From Elusimicrobiota bacterium (GTDB lineage Bacteria > Elusimicrobiota > Elusimicrobia > UBA1565 > UBA9628), in contig JAGWMT010000117.1 in NCBI GenBank assembly GCA_028871595.1, positions 1-9,301 on the forward strand: 9,301 bases of DNA, written 5' to 3'. Position numbers and translations under genes: made by a program. Below are positions 1 to 5,819 of the stretch, piece after piece. The notes beneath the pieces were generated by a model. It had not been told where the DNA came from. It worked only from the letters and a program-made list of their open reading frames with translations, and did no database searches. The first letter of the stretch is position 1. Every line of letters starts with the position of its first letter.

Positions 1-81
1 TCCGACGTCGAAGCGCTCGGGCGCGCGCTGAAGCGCACGCTCGACTTCTTCAAGATCGGAGCCAAGGCGGGGGTGCACTGA
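1..81 (+). CDS. sufS: C-terminal end of probable SufS-type cysteine desulfurase (partial)
   Basis: Only the last 26 codons and a TGA stop (79-81) are inside the window; the 5' part lies beyond the left edge. The tail begins SDVEALGRALKRTLDFF, the amphipathic helix pattern (hydrophobic-ALxRxLxFF) that commonly ends class II cysteine desulfurases of the SufS/CsdA family. The catalytic lysine and cysteine are not visible. The better evidence is context: the next gene is a clear sufU starting one base after this stop, and SufS is the enzyme that hands persulfide sulfur to SufU. SufS is a PLP enzyme that removes sulfur from L-cysteine in the cytoplasm. The identity is an inference from the neighbour and this short tail; SufD or another SUF protein is less likely. 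Confidence 0.6.
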   Translation, partial: SDVEALGRALKRTLDFFKIGAKAGVH

Positions 82-82
82 G

Positions 83-538
83 ATGGAAGGCGACGCCGAG
101 CTTCAGGATTTGTACCGCGAGGTTCTCCTCGATTATTTCCGCTCCACGACCCGCAAGGGAAAGCTGGACCCGGCCGACGTGCGCGCGCATGGGATCAATC
201 CGGTCTGCGGCGACGAAATCGAGATCACCGTCCAGCGCGACGGAAACAAGGTCGGGAAGCTTCGCTATGCGGGCCACGGCTGCGTGATCAGCCAGGCTTC
301 GGCGGCGATGATGGGAGAGGCGCTTGAGGGCCGGACCGAGGCCGAGGCGAAGGCGCTGGTGAAGGCCTTCAAGACGATGATGCTGGAGAACGCGCCCGTG
401 TCCTCCCTGCCGGAGGCGCTGGAGCCGCTGTCCGCCCTGGAAGGGGTGCGCAAATTTCCGCTGCGGGTCAAGTGCGCGACCTTGGCCTGGAACACGATCG
501 CGCAGGGCCTCGAGGCCTCGCCGATCAAGGAGTCCTGA
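83..538 (+). CDS. sufU: SufU, zinc-type sulfur-transfer protein of the SUF Fe-S assembly system
   Basis: 151 residues of the IscU/SufU fold. The three family cysteines are visible: Cys42 in NPVCGDEI (with Asp44), Cys67 in GHGCVISQAS and Cys131 in VKCATLAW. There are 63 residues between the second and third cysteines, about 20 more than in IscU. That insertion, and a Lys rather than the IscU His before the last Cys, mark it as SufU and not an IscU scaffold. In Bacillus SufU the equivalent Cys, Asp, Cys and Cys bind zinc, and the protein accepts persulfide sulfur from SufS; the same role is inferred here. The ATG lies one base after the preceding stop, so translation is probably coupled; the G-rich stretch at 67-73 is only a weak Shine-Dalgarno match. 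Length and motifs look intact. Confidence 0.93.
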   Translation: MEGDAELQDLYREVLLDYFRSTTRKGKLDPADVRAHGINPVCGDEIEITVQRDGNKVGKLRYAGHGCVISQASAAMMGEALEGRTEAEAKALVKAFKTMMLENAPVSSLPEALEPLSALEGVRKFPLRVKCATLAWNTIAQGLEASPIKES

Positions 539-539
539 C

Positions 540-878
540 ATGGCGACCACCGCGACGCTCCCCCCCGTGACGTTCCGTCAGATCGGAGCGGCCCTGCAAC
601 CCGTCCAGGATCCCGAAATCCACATGAGCATCGTGGACCTGGGCCTGGTGTACGGGGCCGAAATGGGCCAGAGCGAGAAGGGCCTGTCGGTGAAGGTCAA
701 AATGAGCCTGACCTCCCCGGCGTGCCCGTACGGCCCCATGCTGCTCGCCTCCACTCATTCCGCCATCGCCCGCATTCCGGGGGTCAAGGACGTGGACGTG
801 GACCTGGTGTTCACTCCTTCTTGGGATCCGCGCACGATGGCGACCGAGGACGCGAAGGAGCAGCTCGGGCTGTACTAG
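540..878 (+). CDS. sufT: SufT / MIP18-family (DUF59) Fe-S maturation protein
   Basis: 112 residues, matching a single-domain MIP18/DUF59 (PaaD-like) protein. Visible family features are DPEIHMSIVDLGLVY (residues 24-38), a strand-rich middle, TSPACPYGPM with the conserved Cys62, and VFTPSWDPRTM followed by a short C-terminal helix ending in GLY. Such proteins help mature or deliver Fe-S clusters to client enzymes in the cytoplasm, and SufT is a common member of SUF operons. The start is supported by an AAGGAG ribosome binding site (527-532) with seven bases of spacing, inside the end of sufU. PaaD and the archaeal DUF59 proteins share the domain, but the SUF setting favours SufT. The exact biochemical role of SufT is not settled even in studied bacteria. 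Confidence 0.88.
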   Translation: MATTATLPPVTFRQIGAALQPVQDPEIHMSIVDLGLVYGAEMGQSEKGLSVKVKMSLTSPACPYGPMLLASTHSAIARIPGVKDVDVDLVFTPSWDPRTMATEDAKEQLGLY

Positions 879-893
879 GGAGAGGACTCCGCG

Positions 894-1358
894 ATGAAGA
901 TCACCAGCTCGATCGAGTACGCGACGCGGCTCATGACGACCCTGGCCCGCGCTTACGGCCAGGCGCCGCTTCCGGCGGAGCGTCTGGCCGAGGCCGACAA
1001 CGTTCCCTCCGACTACGTCAGCCAGATCCTGCTGAAGCTGCGGCGGGCGGGGTTGGTCACCAGTCATCGCGGGAGCGCGGGCGGCTACGCGTTGTCGCGT
1101 CCTCCGGCGGAGATCACGCTCGGGCAGGTGGTGCGCGCGGTGGACGGCGACGTCTTCGAGGACGTGTGCGGGAAATACCACGGCGGCGCGAAGGACTGCC
1201 GTCATCAGGGCGGGTGCTCCATCTCTCCGGTGTGGTCCCGTCTGGGCGCCTTGGTCACGGGCTACTTCGAAAGCGTGACCTTGGGCGCGATCCTGACGCA
1301 GCAGCCGGCGGACTGCGGCGCGACGCCCGCCTGGTTGGAGAAGATCGCGCCGCGCTGA
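894..1358 (+). CDS. Rrf2/IscR-family transcriptional regulator, probable Fe-S sensor of the suf operon
   Basis: 154 residues with the Rrf2 layout. The winged helix-turn-helix spans about residues 1-72: MKITSSIEYA at the start, recognition helix SDYVSQILLKLRRAGLV, and wing HRGSAGGYALSRP. A dimerisation helix follows around 74-84 (ITLGQVVRAV), then a cysteine cluster with Cys92, Cys102 and Cys108, and a further Cys141. IscR holds its cluster with three cysteines spaced by five residues each plus a His. Here the first gap is nine residues, and His96 and His104 lie inside the cluster. The likely role is cluster-dependent control of the Fe-S genes around it, including itself; this is inferred from family and position. 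A strong GGGAGAGGA ribosome binding site (878-886) sits seven bases before the ATG. Alternatives within Rrf2 (NsrR, CymR, RirA) fit the context less well. Confidence 0.88.
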   Translation: MKITSSIEYATRLMTTLARAYGQAPLPAERLAEADNVPSDYVSQILLKLRRAGLVTSHRGSAGGYALSRPPAEITLGQVVRAVDGDVFEDVCGKYHGGAKDCRHQGGCSISPVWSRLGALVTGYFESVTLGAILTQQPADCGATPAWLEKIAPR

Positions 1359-1385
1359 AGGCCGAAATTTGAGTCGAGGTATAAC

Positions 1386-1616
1386 ATGACCACTTACGAA
1401 CGCGTTGAGAAGGTTCTGGACAAGATCCGCCCGTACATCCAGTCCGACGGCGGCAATATCGCCTTGGTCGCGGTGGACGAGGCCAGCGGCATCGTCAAGG
1501 TGACCCTCAGCGGCGCCTGCAACTCCTGCCCCAGCTCCACGGCGACGCTGAAAGGCGGCGTCGAGCGGATGATCCGCGCGGAGATTCCCGAGATCAAGGA
1601 AGTGGTCGCTGTTTAA
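1386..1616 (+). CDS. Small Nfu-type (NifU C-terminal domain) Fe-S cluster carrier
   Basis: 76 residues consisting only of the NifU C-terminal domain: an N-terminal helix, the IRPYIQSDGGNIALV segment, a strand VKVTLSGAC, and the cluster-binding Cys45-x-x-Cys48 in CNSCPSS followed by a helix ending in the family-typical IPEIKEVVAV. Two monomers normally share one [4Fe-4S] cluster through these cysteines and pass it to client proteins. It lacks the A-type domain fused to this one in enterobacterial NfuA, so it is the short Nfu form. The ATG is 27 bases after the regulator stop, with a GAGGT ribosome binding site (1376-1380). Its place at the end of the SUF block fits cluster delivery, with NadA downstream as a possible client (inference). 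Confidence 0.92.
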   Translation: MTTYERVEKVLDKIRPYIQSDGGNIALVAVDEASGIVKVTLSGACNSCPSSTATLKGGVERMIRAEIPEIKEVVAV

Positions 1617-1628
1617 AAGCGGCCTCGA

Positions 1629-1663
1629 CCCTTCGGGCTCGGCACAGATGTGCCGAGGAAGGG
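1629..1663 (+). promoter_or_regulatory. Strong stem-loop in the nfu-PHP gene gap, overlapping the next ribosome binding site
   Basis: This is the main content of the only sizeable gap (1617-1676) on the plus strand. The RNA can form CTCGGCAC (1638-1645) paired with GTGCCGAG (1650-1657) around an AGAT loop. CCCTTC (1629-1634) then pairs with GAAGGG (1658-1663) after a GGG bulge, giving 14 base pairs. No T-run follows, so it is not a classical intrinsic terminator. The last stem bases (GAAGGG) run into the purine-rich ribosome binding site of the PHP gene, so folding could limit access. It may alternatively be an mRNA processing or stability element, or a copy of a dispersed palindromic repeat. 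The pairing is directly visible; the function is inferred. Confidence 0.6.
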
Positions 1664-1668
1664 CGGAG
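1659..1668 (+). promoter_or_regulatory. Ribosome binding site that decides the PHP gene start
   Basis: AAGGGCGGAG ends eight bases before the GTG at 1677, normal Shine-Dalgarno spacing. It therefore supports that GTG over the in-frame GTG at 1650, which would place this motif inside the coding region and add nine residues unlike the family. The first five bases (1659-1663) also belong to the stem-loop before it. Confidence 0.6.
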
Positions 1669-1676
1669 AACATCTA

Positions 1677-2507
1677 GTGCCCCAACGCCTCGAGCTCCAC
1701 TGCCACTCGGTCTTTTCGGACGGGGTCCTGACCCCGGCCGAGTTGGTCGCGCGCGCCGTGGCCTCGAAGGTCGATTTGTTCGTGCTGACCGATCACGACA
1801 GCGTCTCCGGCGGTCCGGAGCTGTTCGCCGCCGCGGCCGTCGCCGGCCTGCAGGCCCGCCTCGGCATCGAGATCAATTGCGCCGGAGAGGGCGCCGCCGA
1901 CCGCGTGCACGTCCTCGGCTACGGCTTCGATCCGGCGTCTCCCGGCTTCGCCGAACGCCTGGCGGAGTTCCGCGAGCGGCGCACCGTGCGCGCCCGTCTG
2001 ATGGTGGACAAGCTGCGCGCGCTGGGCCTGGCGGTGGACTACGAGCACGTGCGCGCCGCCGCTCACGAGACGGTGGGGCGCCCGCACCTGGCCGACGCGC
2101 TGCGGCGCATCGGCGTGGTGAAAAGCCGGAAGGAGGCCTTCGAGCGCTTTCTGATCCGGGGCAAGCCCGGCTACGTGGAATCCATGGGTCCCAGCCCGGC
2201 CGAAGCCATCGCGCTGATCCGCGACGCCGGCGGCACCGCCTGCCTGGCCCATCCGCAGACGGCGGGCAAGGAGAATGAGCTGGAGGCGCTGCGCGTGCTG
2301 GGCCTGGAGGCCATCGAAGTCAACTACGCGGGGCATACGCCGTCGCAGATCCGCGCGTACGGCGACTGGGCGGCGTCGAAGGGGTTGGTGTCGGCCGGAG
2401 GCTCCGATTATCATGGACCCGGGACGGGCCGCGAGGCGCGCCTGGGAGTCGAGTACGACGACGCCGCCTGCGCCGCCGTCCTGGAGAGGATCGAACGATG
2501 CTCGTGA
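1677..2507 (+). CDS. PHP-domain phosphoesterase, TrpH/YciV (RNase AM) type
   Basis: 276 residues from the GTG at 1677. The family N-terminus, a strand leading straight into HxH, begins here (LELHCHSVFSDG). The metal ligands of a PHP active site can be read in order: His8, His10, Asp15, His40 (TDHD), Glu65 (GIEIN), His78 (VHVLGYG), His137 (GRPHLA), His192 (LAHP), and Asp244 with His246 (GSDYHG). The set looks complete, so an active trinuclear-metal phosphoesterase is expected. Relatives in this group hydrolyse 3',5'-nucleoside bisphosphates and trim 5' ends of RNA (RNase AM, formerly YciV/TrpH); the link of the name to tryptophan is historical. The insert between His78 and His137 (about 88-130) is the usual helical cap. 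The stop overlaps the next ATG by ten bases. Substrate cannot be fixed from sequence; histidinol-phosphatase-like PHP enzymes are a less likely alternative. Confidence 0.85.
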   Translation: MPQRLELHCHSVFSDGVLTPAELVARAVASKVDLFVLTDHDSVSGGPELFAAAAVAGLQARLGIEINCAGEGAADRVHVLGYGFDPASPGFAERLAEFRERRTVRARLMVDKLRALGLAVDYEHVRAAAHETVGRPHLADALRRIGVVKSRKEAFERFLIRGKPGYVESMGPSPAEAIALIRDAGGTACLAHPQTAGKENELEALRVLGLEAIEVNYAGHTPSQIRAYGDWAASKGLVSAGGSDYHGPGTGREARLGVEYDDAACAAVLERIERCS

Positions 2508-3211
2508 TCGCCCACCGCGGCGCCAGCGGCCACGCGCCCGAGAACACCTTGGCGGCATTCCGCCTGGCGCTCGAGATGGGCGCCAAGGCGATCGAGTTCG
2601 ACGTCCATCAGACGCTCGACCACGAGCTGATCGTGGCTCACGACGACGATTTCCGGCGCTGCGGAGGCGACAAGCGCAAGGTCAAGAACGTCCATTGGGT
2701 GGGGGAGGCGGAGAAGCTCGACGTCGGTTCCTGGTTTGACGCGCGCTTCTCCGGCGAACGTCCCCCGCGCCTGGACGATGTCTTCGACCTGGTGCCTCCG
2801 TCGGTGGAGCTGCACCTGGAGATCAAACGCGGCTCGTCCGTCTATCCCGGTATCGAGGAGCGCGTCGTGGATCTCGTCCACCGCCGCGGCGCCCTGCGGC
2901 GCACGCTCGTGTCGAGCTTCGACAAGGAGGCGCTGTACTCGGTGCGCTCCCTTGACGAAAAGGTGCGGCTGGGTTATCTTTTGGGCTTGACCACGCTGAA
3001 GAGCGCGTTCAAGGAAATGAAGGAGCTGTCCGCCGAGAGCCTCAACTTGAGCGCCCGCCAGACGACGCCGCGCGTCGTCAAGGCCGCGCACGACCGCGGC
3101 TTCAAGGTCCTGGTCTACACGGTGAACACGCCGATGGAGCGGGACCGGCTGGCGAAGCTCGGCGTGGACGGCATCTTCTGCAATTACCCGGAGCTTGATA
3201 TATGGCGTTAG
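2498..3211 (+). CDS. Cytoplasmic glycerophosphodiester phosphodiesterase (GDPD family)
   Basis: 237 residues, the usual length of a single-domain UgpQ-type GDPD. The barrel starts with VIAHRGASGHAPENT, giving His6, Arg7, Glu15 and Asn16. Glu33 and Asp35 in IEFDVHQT bind the divalent metal, His48-Asp49 is the second catalytic histidine site, and LHLEIK supplies Glu108 and Lys110. The C-terminal strand VLVYTVNT and VDGIFCNYP are also family-typical. The enzyme hydrolyses glycerophosphodiesters from phospholipid turnover to sn-glycerol 3-phosphate and an alcohol. There is no signal peptide or membrane segment, so it should act in the cytoplasm. GGAGAGGA (2483-2490) is its ribosome binding site, inside the PHP gene, and both ends of the gene overlap neighbours by ten bases, suggesting coupled translation. 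The motifs look intact. Confidence 0.93.
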   Translation: MLVIAHRGASGHAPENTLAAFRLALEMGAKAIEFDVHQTLDHELIVAHDDDFRRCGGDKRKVKNVHWVGEAEKLDVGSWFDARFSGERPPRLDDVFDLVPPSVELHLEIKRGSSVYPGIEERVVDLVHRRGALRRTLVSSFDKEALYSVRSLDEKVRLGYLLGLTTLKSAFKEMKELSAESLNLSARQTTPRVVKAAHDRGFKVLVYTVNTPMERDRLAKLGVDGIFCNYPELDIWR

Positions 3212-4269
3212 CGATCAAAGAGCGGCGCGCGCCCGAGCCGACCCCCGCCGAGATTTCGGCCGAGGCGGAGCGGCTGGCGGACAAGGGCCTCGCGGATTTG
3301 GGCTGGCAGGACGCGGAGTTGGAGCGCGCGGCGCGGCTGACGTGGAAGATCAACAAGCTCAAGAAGGAGCTGCACGCGGTCATTCCGGCGCACGTGTACC
3401 AGCGCGCGGAGATCATGGTGGGCGTCGCCGATTTCGTCGGCGATTCCTATAAATTGGCGAAGATGTGCGCGGACTCGGACGCCGAGCGCATCGTCTTCTG
3501 CGGCGTCCGCTTCATGGCGGAGACGGCGAAGATCCTCAATCCGGAGAAGGAGGTGCTGTTGCCCGCGCCCGAGGCCGGGTGCTCCCTGTCCGAGTCCATC
3601 ACCGCCGCCGAGGTCCGCGCGCTGAAGAAAAAGCACCCCGGCGCCCCGGTGGTCACCTACATCAACACGTCGGCGGCGGTGAAGGCCGAATCCGACGTGA
3701 TCGTCACCTCCGCCAACGCTCCGAAGATCCTGCGCAAACTTTACGCGGAGCATGAAAAGATCGTCTTCATCCCCGACGCCATGATGGGCCGCAATCTGGC
3801 CAAGGAGCTGGGCAAGAAGCTGGGGAGCGAGCTGGTGGTCTGGGACGGCTCCTGCATCGTGCACGACAATTTCGACTCGGCGTCGGTGGAGTTCTACCGG
3901 AAGATGTACCCGGGCGTGAAGATCCTGGCGCATTTCGAGTGCAGTCCCGGCCTGGTCTCCGTCGTGGATTATATCGGCGGCACCGGCGACATGATGAAGT
4001 GGGTGGCCGACAACAAGGCGTCCTCCTACATGCTGATCACCGAATGCGGCCTGGGCGACCTGGCCCGCACGAAGTTCCCGGAAAAGGCCTTCGTGCCGAT
4101 GTGCCGGCTGTGCCCCTACATGAAGGCGACCGATCTCTCGCGAATTTTGAGGGCGCTCGAGAGGCCCGCCGCGTCCCAGCGCATCGAGGTCTCCGCGGCG
4201 GTCCGCGAGCGGGCGCGTCGTCCGATCGAGAGGATGTTCGAGCTGGCCGAGGATAAGGCCGCCTCGTGA
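3202..4269 (+). CDS. nadA: Quinolinate synthase NadA, [4Fe-4S] enzyme of NAD biosynthesis
   Basis: 355 residues. NadA condenses iminoaspartate with dihydroxyacetone phosphate to form quinolinate, the first pyridine ring of de novo NAD synthesis. Visible signatures: IPAHVYQRAEI (His64 and Tyr66 of the family HxY motif), the segment GVADFVGDSYKLAK, FCGVRFMAETAKILNP, the first cluster ligand Cys127 in AGCSLSES, VTYINTSAAVKAESDVIVTSANA (153-173, substrate loop), the second ligand Cys247 in HFECSPG, and the third, Cys304, in MCRLCPYMK. Cys301 forms a CxxC with Cys304, as in several bacterial NadA proteins, and Cys282 is extra. A helical stretch of about 55 residues precedes the first domain. The ribosome binding site GGAG (3190-3193) lies eight bases before the ATG within the gdpD end. 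nadB and nadC are not in the window. The cluster requirement makes it a plausible client of the upstream SUF genes. Confidence 0.96.
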   Translation: MALAIKERRAPEPTPAEISAEAERLADKGLADLGWQDAELERAARLTWKINKLKKELHAVIPAHVYQRAEIMVGVADFVGDSYKLAKMCADSDAERIVFCGVRFMAETAKILNPEKEVLLPAPEAGCSLSESITAAEVRALKKKHPGAPVVTYINTSAAVKAESDVIVTSANAPKILRKLYAEHEKIVFIPDAMMGRNLAKELGKKLGSELVVWDGSCIVHDNFDSASVEFYRKMYPGVKILAHFECSPGLVSVVDYIGGTGDMMKWVADNKASSYMLITECGLGDLARTKFPEKAFVPMCRLCPYMKATDLSRILRALERPAASQRIEVSAAVRERARRPIERMFELAEDKAAS

Positions 4270-5819
4270 GCTTCTGGATTCCCTGGTCGCCGGAGGCGTT
4301 CGCCCGGGCTCGCGCCCAGGGCAAGCCCCTGCTGGCGGCGATCGGGCCGCTTCCGCCTCCGGCGCTGGAGGCGGCGGAAGGCGAGATTTCCCGGCGCTTC
4401 GTCGCCGTCCTGGCCGACCCTCATTCCCGGCCCGACGCCGCGGCGCGGATCGGGGCCGGCCATGCGGTCGTCCTTGGATCCGACGGAGCCCGCCGCGCCG
4501 TGCTCCCGCTGCCCGCTTTGGACGTCTCCGCCGCGCTGACGCGCCTGGCCGACGAGGCCGACGCCGCGGCCGCCGGCGAGGACGCGCCCGCGGGTCCGGT
4601 CTGGACCGGGGCGGTGCGGGAGAAGCCCCTCGCCGCGGCTCCGGACGAGAGGTTGGTCGCGAGCGCGCTTTCGGCTCTTGCCGGAGCGCCGCCGACGGAA
4701 GCCGTGCTGGAGTCGCTCCTGTACGCCGCGTCGGAGCGCGGCGACAAGGCGGCCGGCGAGGCGCTGGCGCGCGGTCTGGGGGCCTTGCTGGACGAGACGT
4801 GGGATCCGGCGCGGCGGGCCTTCCGTCCCGCGGCCGCCGCCCCGCTGACGGTGCACGCGCGCCGCGCGCGCCTGCTGTGGAACGCGCACGCCTTCACCGC
4901 CGAGCCGCGTTGGCGCGACGCGGCGGCGGCCGCGACCTCGGTCCTGCTGCGCGACCTGTTCGACGGCGGCGCCGGGGCCTTCCGGGCCTCGCCCGGCCAG
5001 GCCGTGTTCCCGGCGGACGGGAACGCGCTGGCGGCGCTGGCCCTCCTGCGCGCGGCGGCCTTCGGCGTTTCCGGCGCGGCGGAATCCGCGGGGAAGGCCC
5101 TGGTGTTCCTCCAGTCCCGTCTCTACGACCCGCTCTTGGGCCTGGTGCACGCCCAGGGCGGCGACGGCGAAGGCGTCCACGGCCTGCTCGGCGACGCGGC
5201 ATGGACCGCGCTGGCGTTCACCGAGTCGTTCCTGGCCTCGGGCGTCAAGCAGAACCGGGAGTTCGCTGACGGACTCCTGCGCTTCCTGTTCCAGGAGCTT
5301 TGGGAGAGGGACGGCGGCGGCTTCCTGGACCGCGTCGCCCGTGCCGACGATCCTCTGATCCTGCGCGAGACGCGGGTCGATCCGGAATTGAACGCCGTCG
5401 CGTTGGAAGTGTGTTGGCGCCTTCACCATCTCAAAGGAAACGGCAATTACCGGCGCTGGCTGGACTGGGGCCTGCGCGGCGCCTGGACCTCCGGCGGCGA
5501 CGCTCCGGCCTTGGCCGGTTTGGCGCGCCTGGCGGATATGGCCGCGCGCGGCCGGGCCGACTTCGAGTTGATCGGCCGTCCGGGCGAAACGCGCGCCGCG
5601 GCCTTGCTCGCGGCCCTGCGGCGGCGCTTTCTGCCGCGCGCGATCGTCTCGTTCGTCGATCCCGATGATCAGGACTACATTTTGGCCCACCGCTTGGAAG
5701 CGGAATCGTATCCGCGCCTGTTCGGCTGCGGCGCGGACCTCCGTCCGCTGGCGAACGCGGGCGAACCGGAAGCCGTCGGCGCCGTGGTCGACGCCGTCCG
5801 CGCCGCGGAGGCCGCGTGA
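4266..5819 (+). CDS. Shortened, degenerate YyaL/SSP411-family protein (DUF255 thioredoxin-like plus six-hairpin domain)
   Basis: 517 residues against roughly 650-700 in usual members. The N-terminus follows the DUF255 thioredoxin-like pattern: PWSPEAFARARAQGKPLLAAIG (6-27), then RRFVAVLADPHSRPD (43-57) matching the family FVxxxxDxxxRPD. However, the CHWC motif expected just after AIG is replaced by PLPPPALEA, so a thiol-redox role looks lost. The rest resembles the helical alpha/alpha-barrel: GLLGDAAWTALAFTE (306-320), GGGFLD (350-355), NAVALEVCWRLHHLKGN (376-392), a Rossmann-like RPGETRAAALLAALRRRFLP (438-457), and a C-terminal GCGADLRP (487-494) where the usual second cysteine is Asp. The GGFGxAPKFP substrate-side motif of the family is not seen. 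The protein is rich in Ala. The GTG start overlaps the nadA stop (GTGA), with AAGG (4255-4258) as ribosome binding site. Family function is unproven; no catalytic role is claimed. Confidence 0.75.
   Translation: MSFWIPWSPEAFARARAQGKPLLAAIGPLPPPALEAAEGEISRRFVAVLADPHSRPDAAARIGAGHAVVLGSDGARRAVLPLPALDVSAALTRLADEADAAAAGEDAPAGPVWTGAVREKPLAAAPDERLVASALSALAGAPPTEAVLESLLYAASERGDKAAGEALARGLGALLDETWDPARRAFRPAAAAPLTVHARRARLLWNAHAFTAEPRWRDAAAAATSVLLRDLFDGGAGAFRASPGQAVFPADGNALAALALLRAAAFGVSGAAESAGKALVFLQSRLYDPLLGLVHAQGGDGEGVHGLLGDAAWTALAFTESFLASGVKQNREFADGLLRFLFQELWERDGGGFLDRVARADDPLILRETRVDPELNAVALEVCWRLHHLKGNGNYRRWLDWGLRGAWTSGGDAPALAGLARLADMAARGRADFELIGRPGETRAAALLAALRRRFLPRAIVSFVDPDDQDYILAHRLEAESYPRLFGCGADLRPLANAGEPEAVGAVVDAVRAAEAA

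Noticed and set aside
1366..1385. AGTCGAGGTAT before nfu, resembling one half of an IscR-type operator (AGTCRRSTAT)
   Set aside because: It has an extra base relative to the half-site, no convincing left half, and GAGGT is better explained as the ribosome binding site of nfu.
1380..1385. TATAAC as a -10 promoter element for nfu
   Set aside because: It touches the ATG, which would make a nearly leaderless transcript, and no -35 box is seen at the right distance. The gene has a normal ribosome binding site.
1629..1663. Stem-loop as a classical intrinsic terminator of the SUF block
   Set aside because: No U-tract follows the stem; the next bases are CGGAGAACATC and contain the ribosome binding site of the next gene.
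1650..1676. Upstream GTG at 1650 as start of the PHP gene
   Set aside because: It would lie inside the stem-loop and absorb the ribosome binding site at 1659-1668. The nine extra residues do not look like the family N-terminus, which starts right before HxH.
4116..5690. Long open frame on the minus strand (524 codons), and similar ones such as 525-1673 and 7699-9099
   Set aside because: They lie antisense to, or in another frame of, genes with clear family motifs. The translations are Arg/Gly/Ala/Pro-rich with no recognisable domains, as expected from high-GC DNA.
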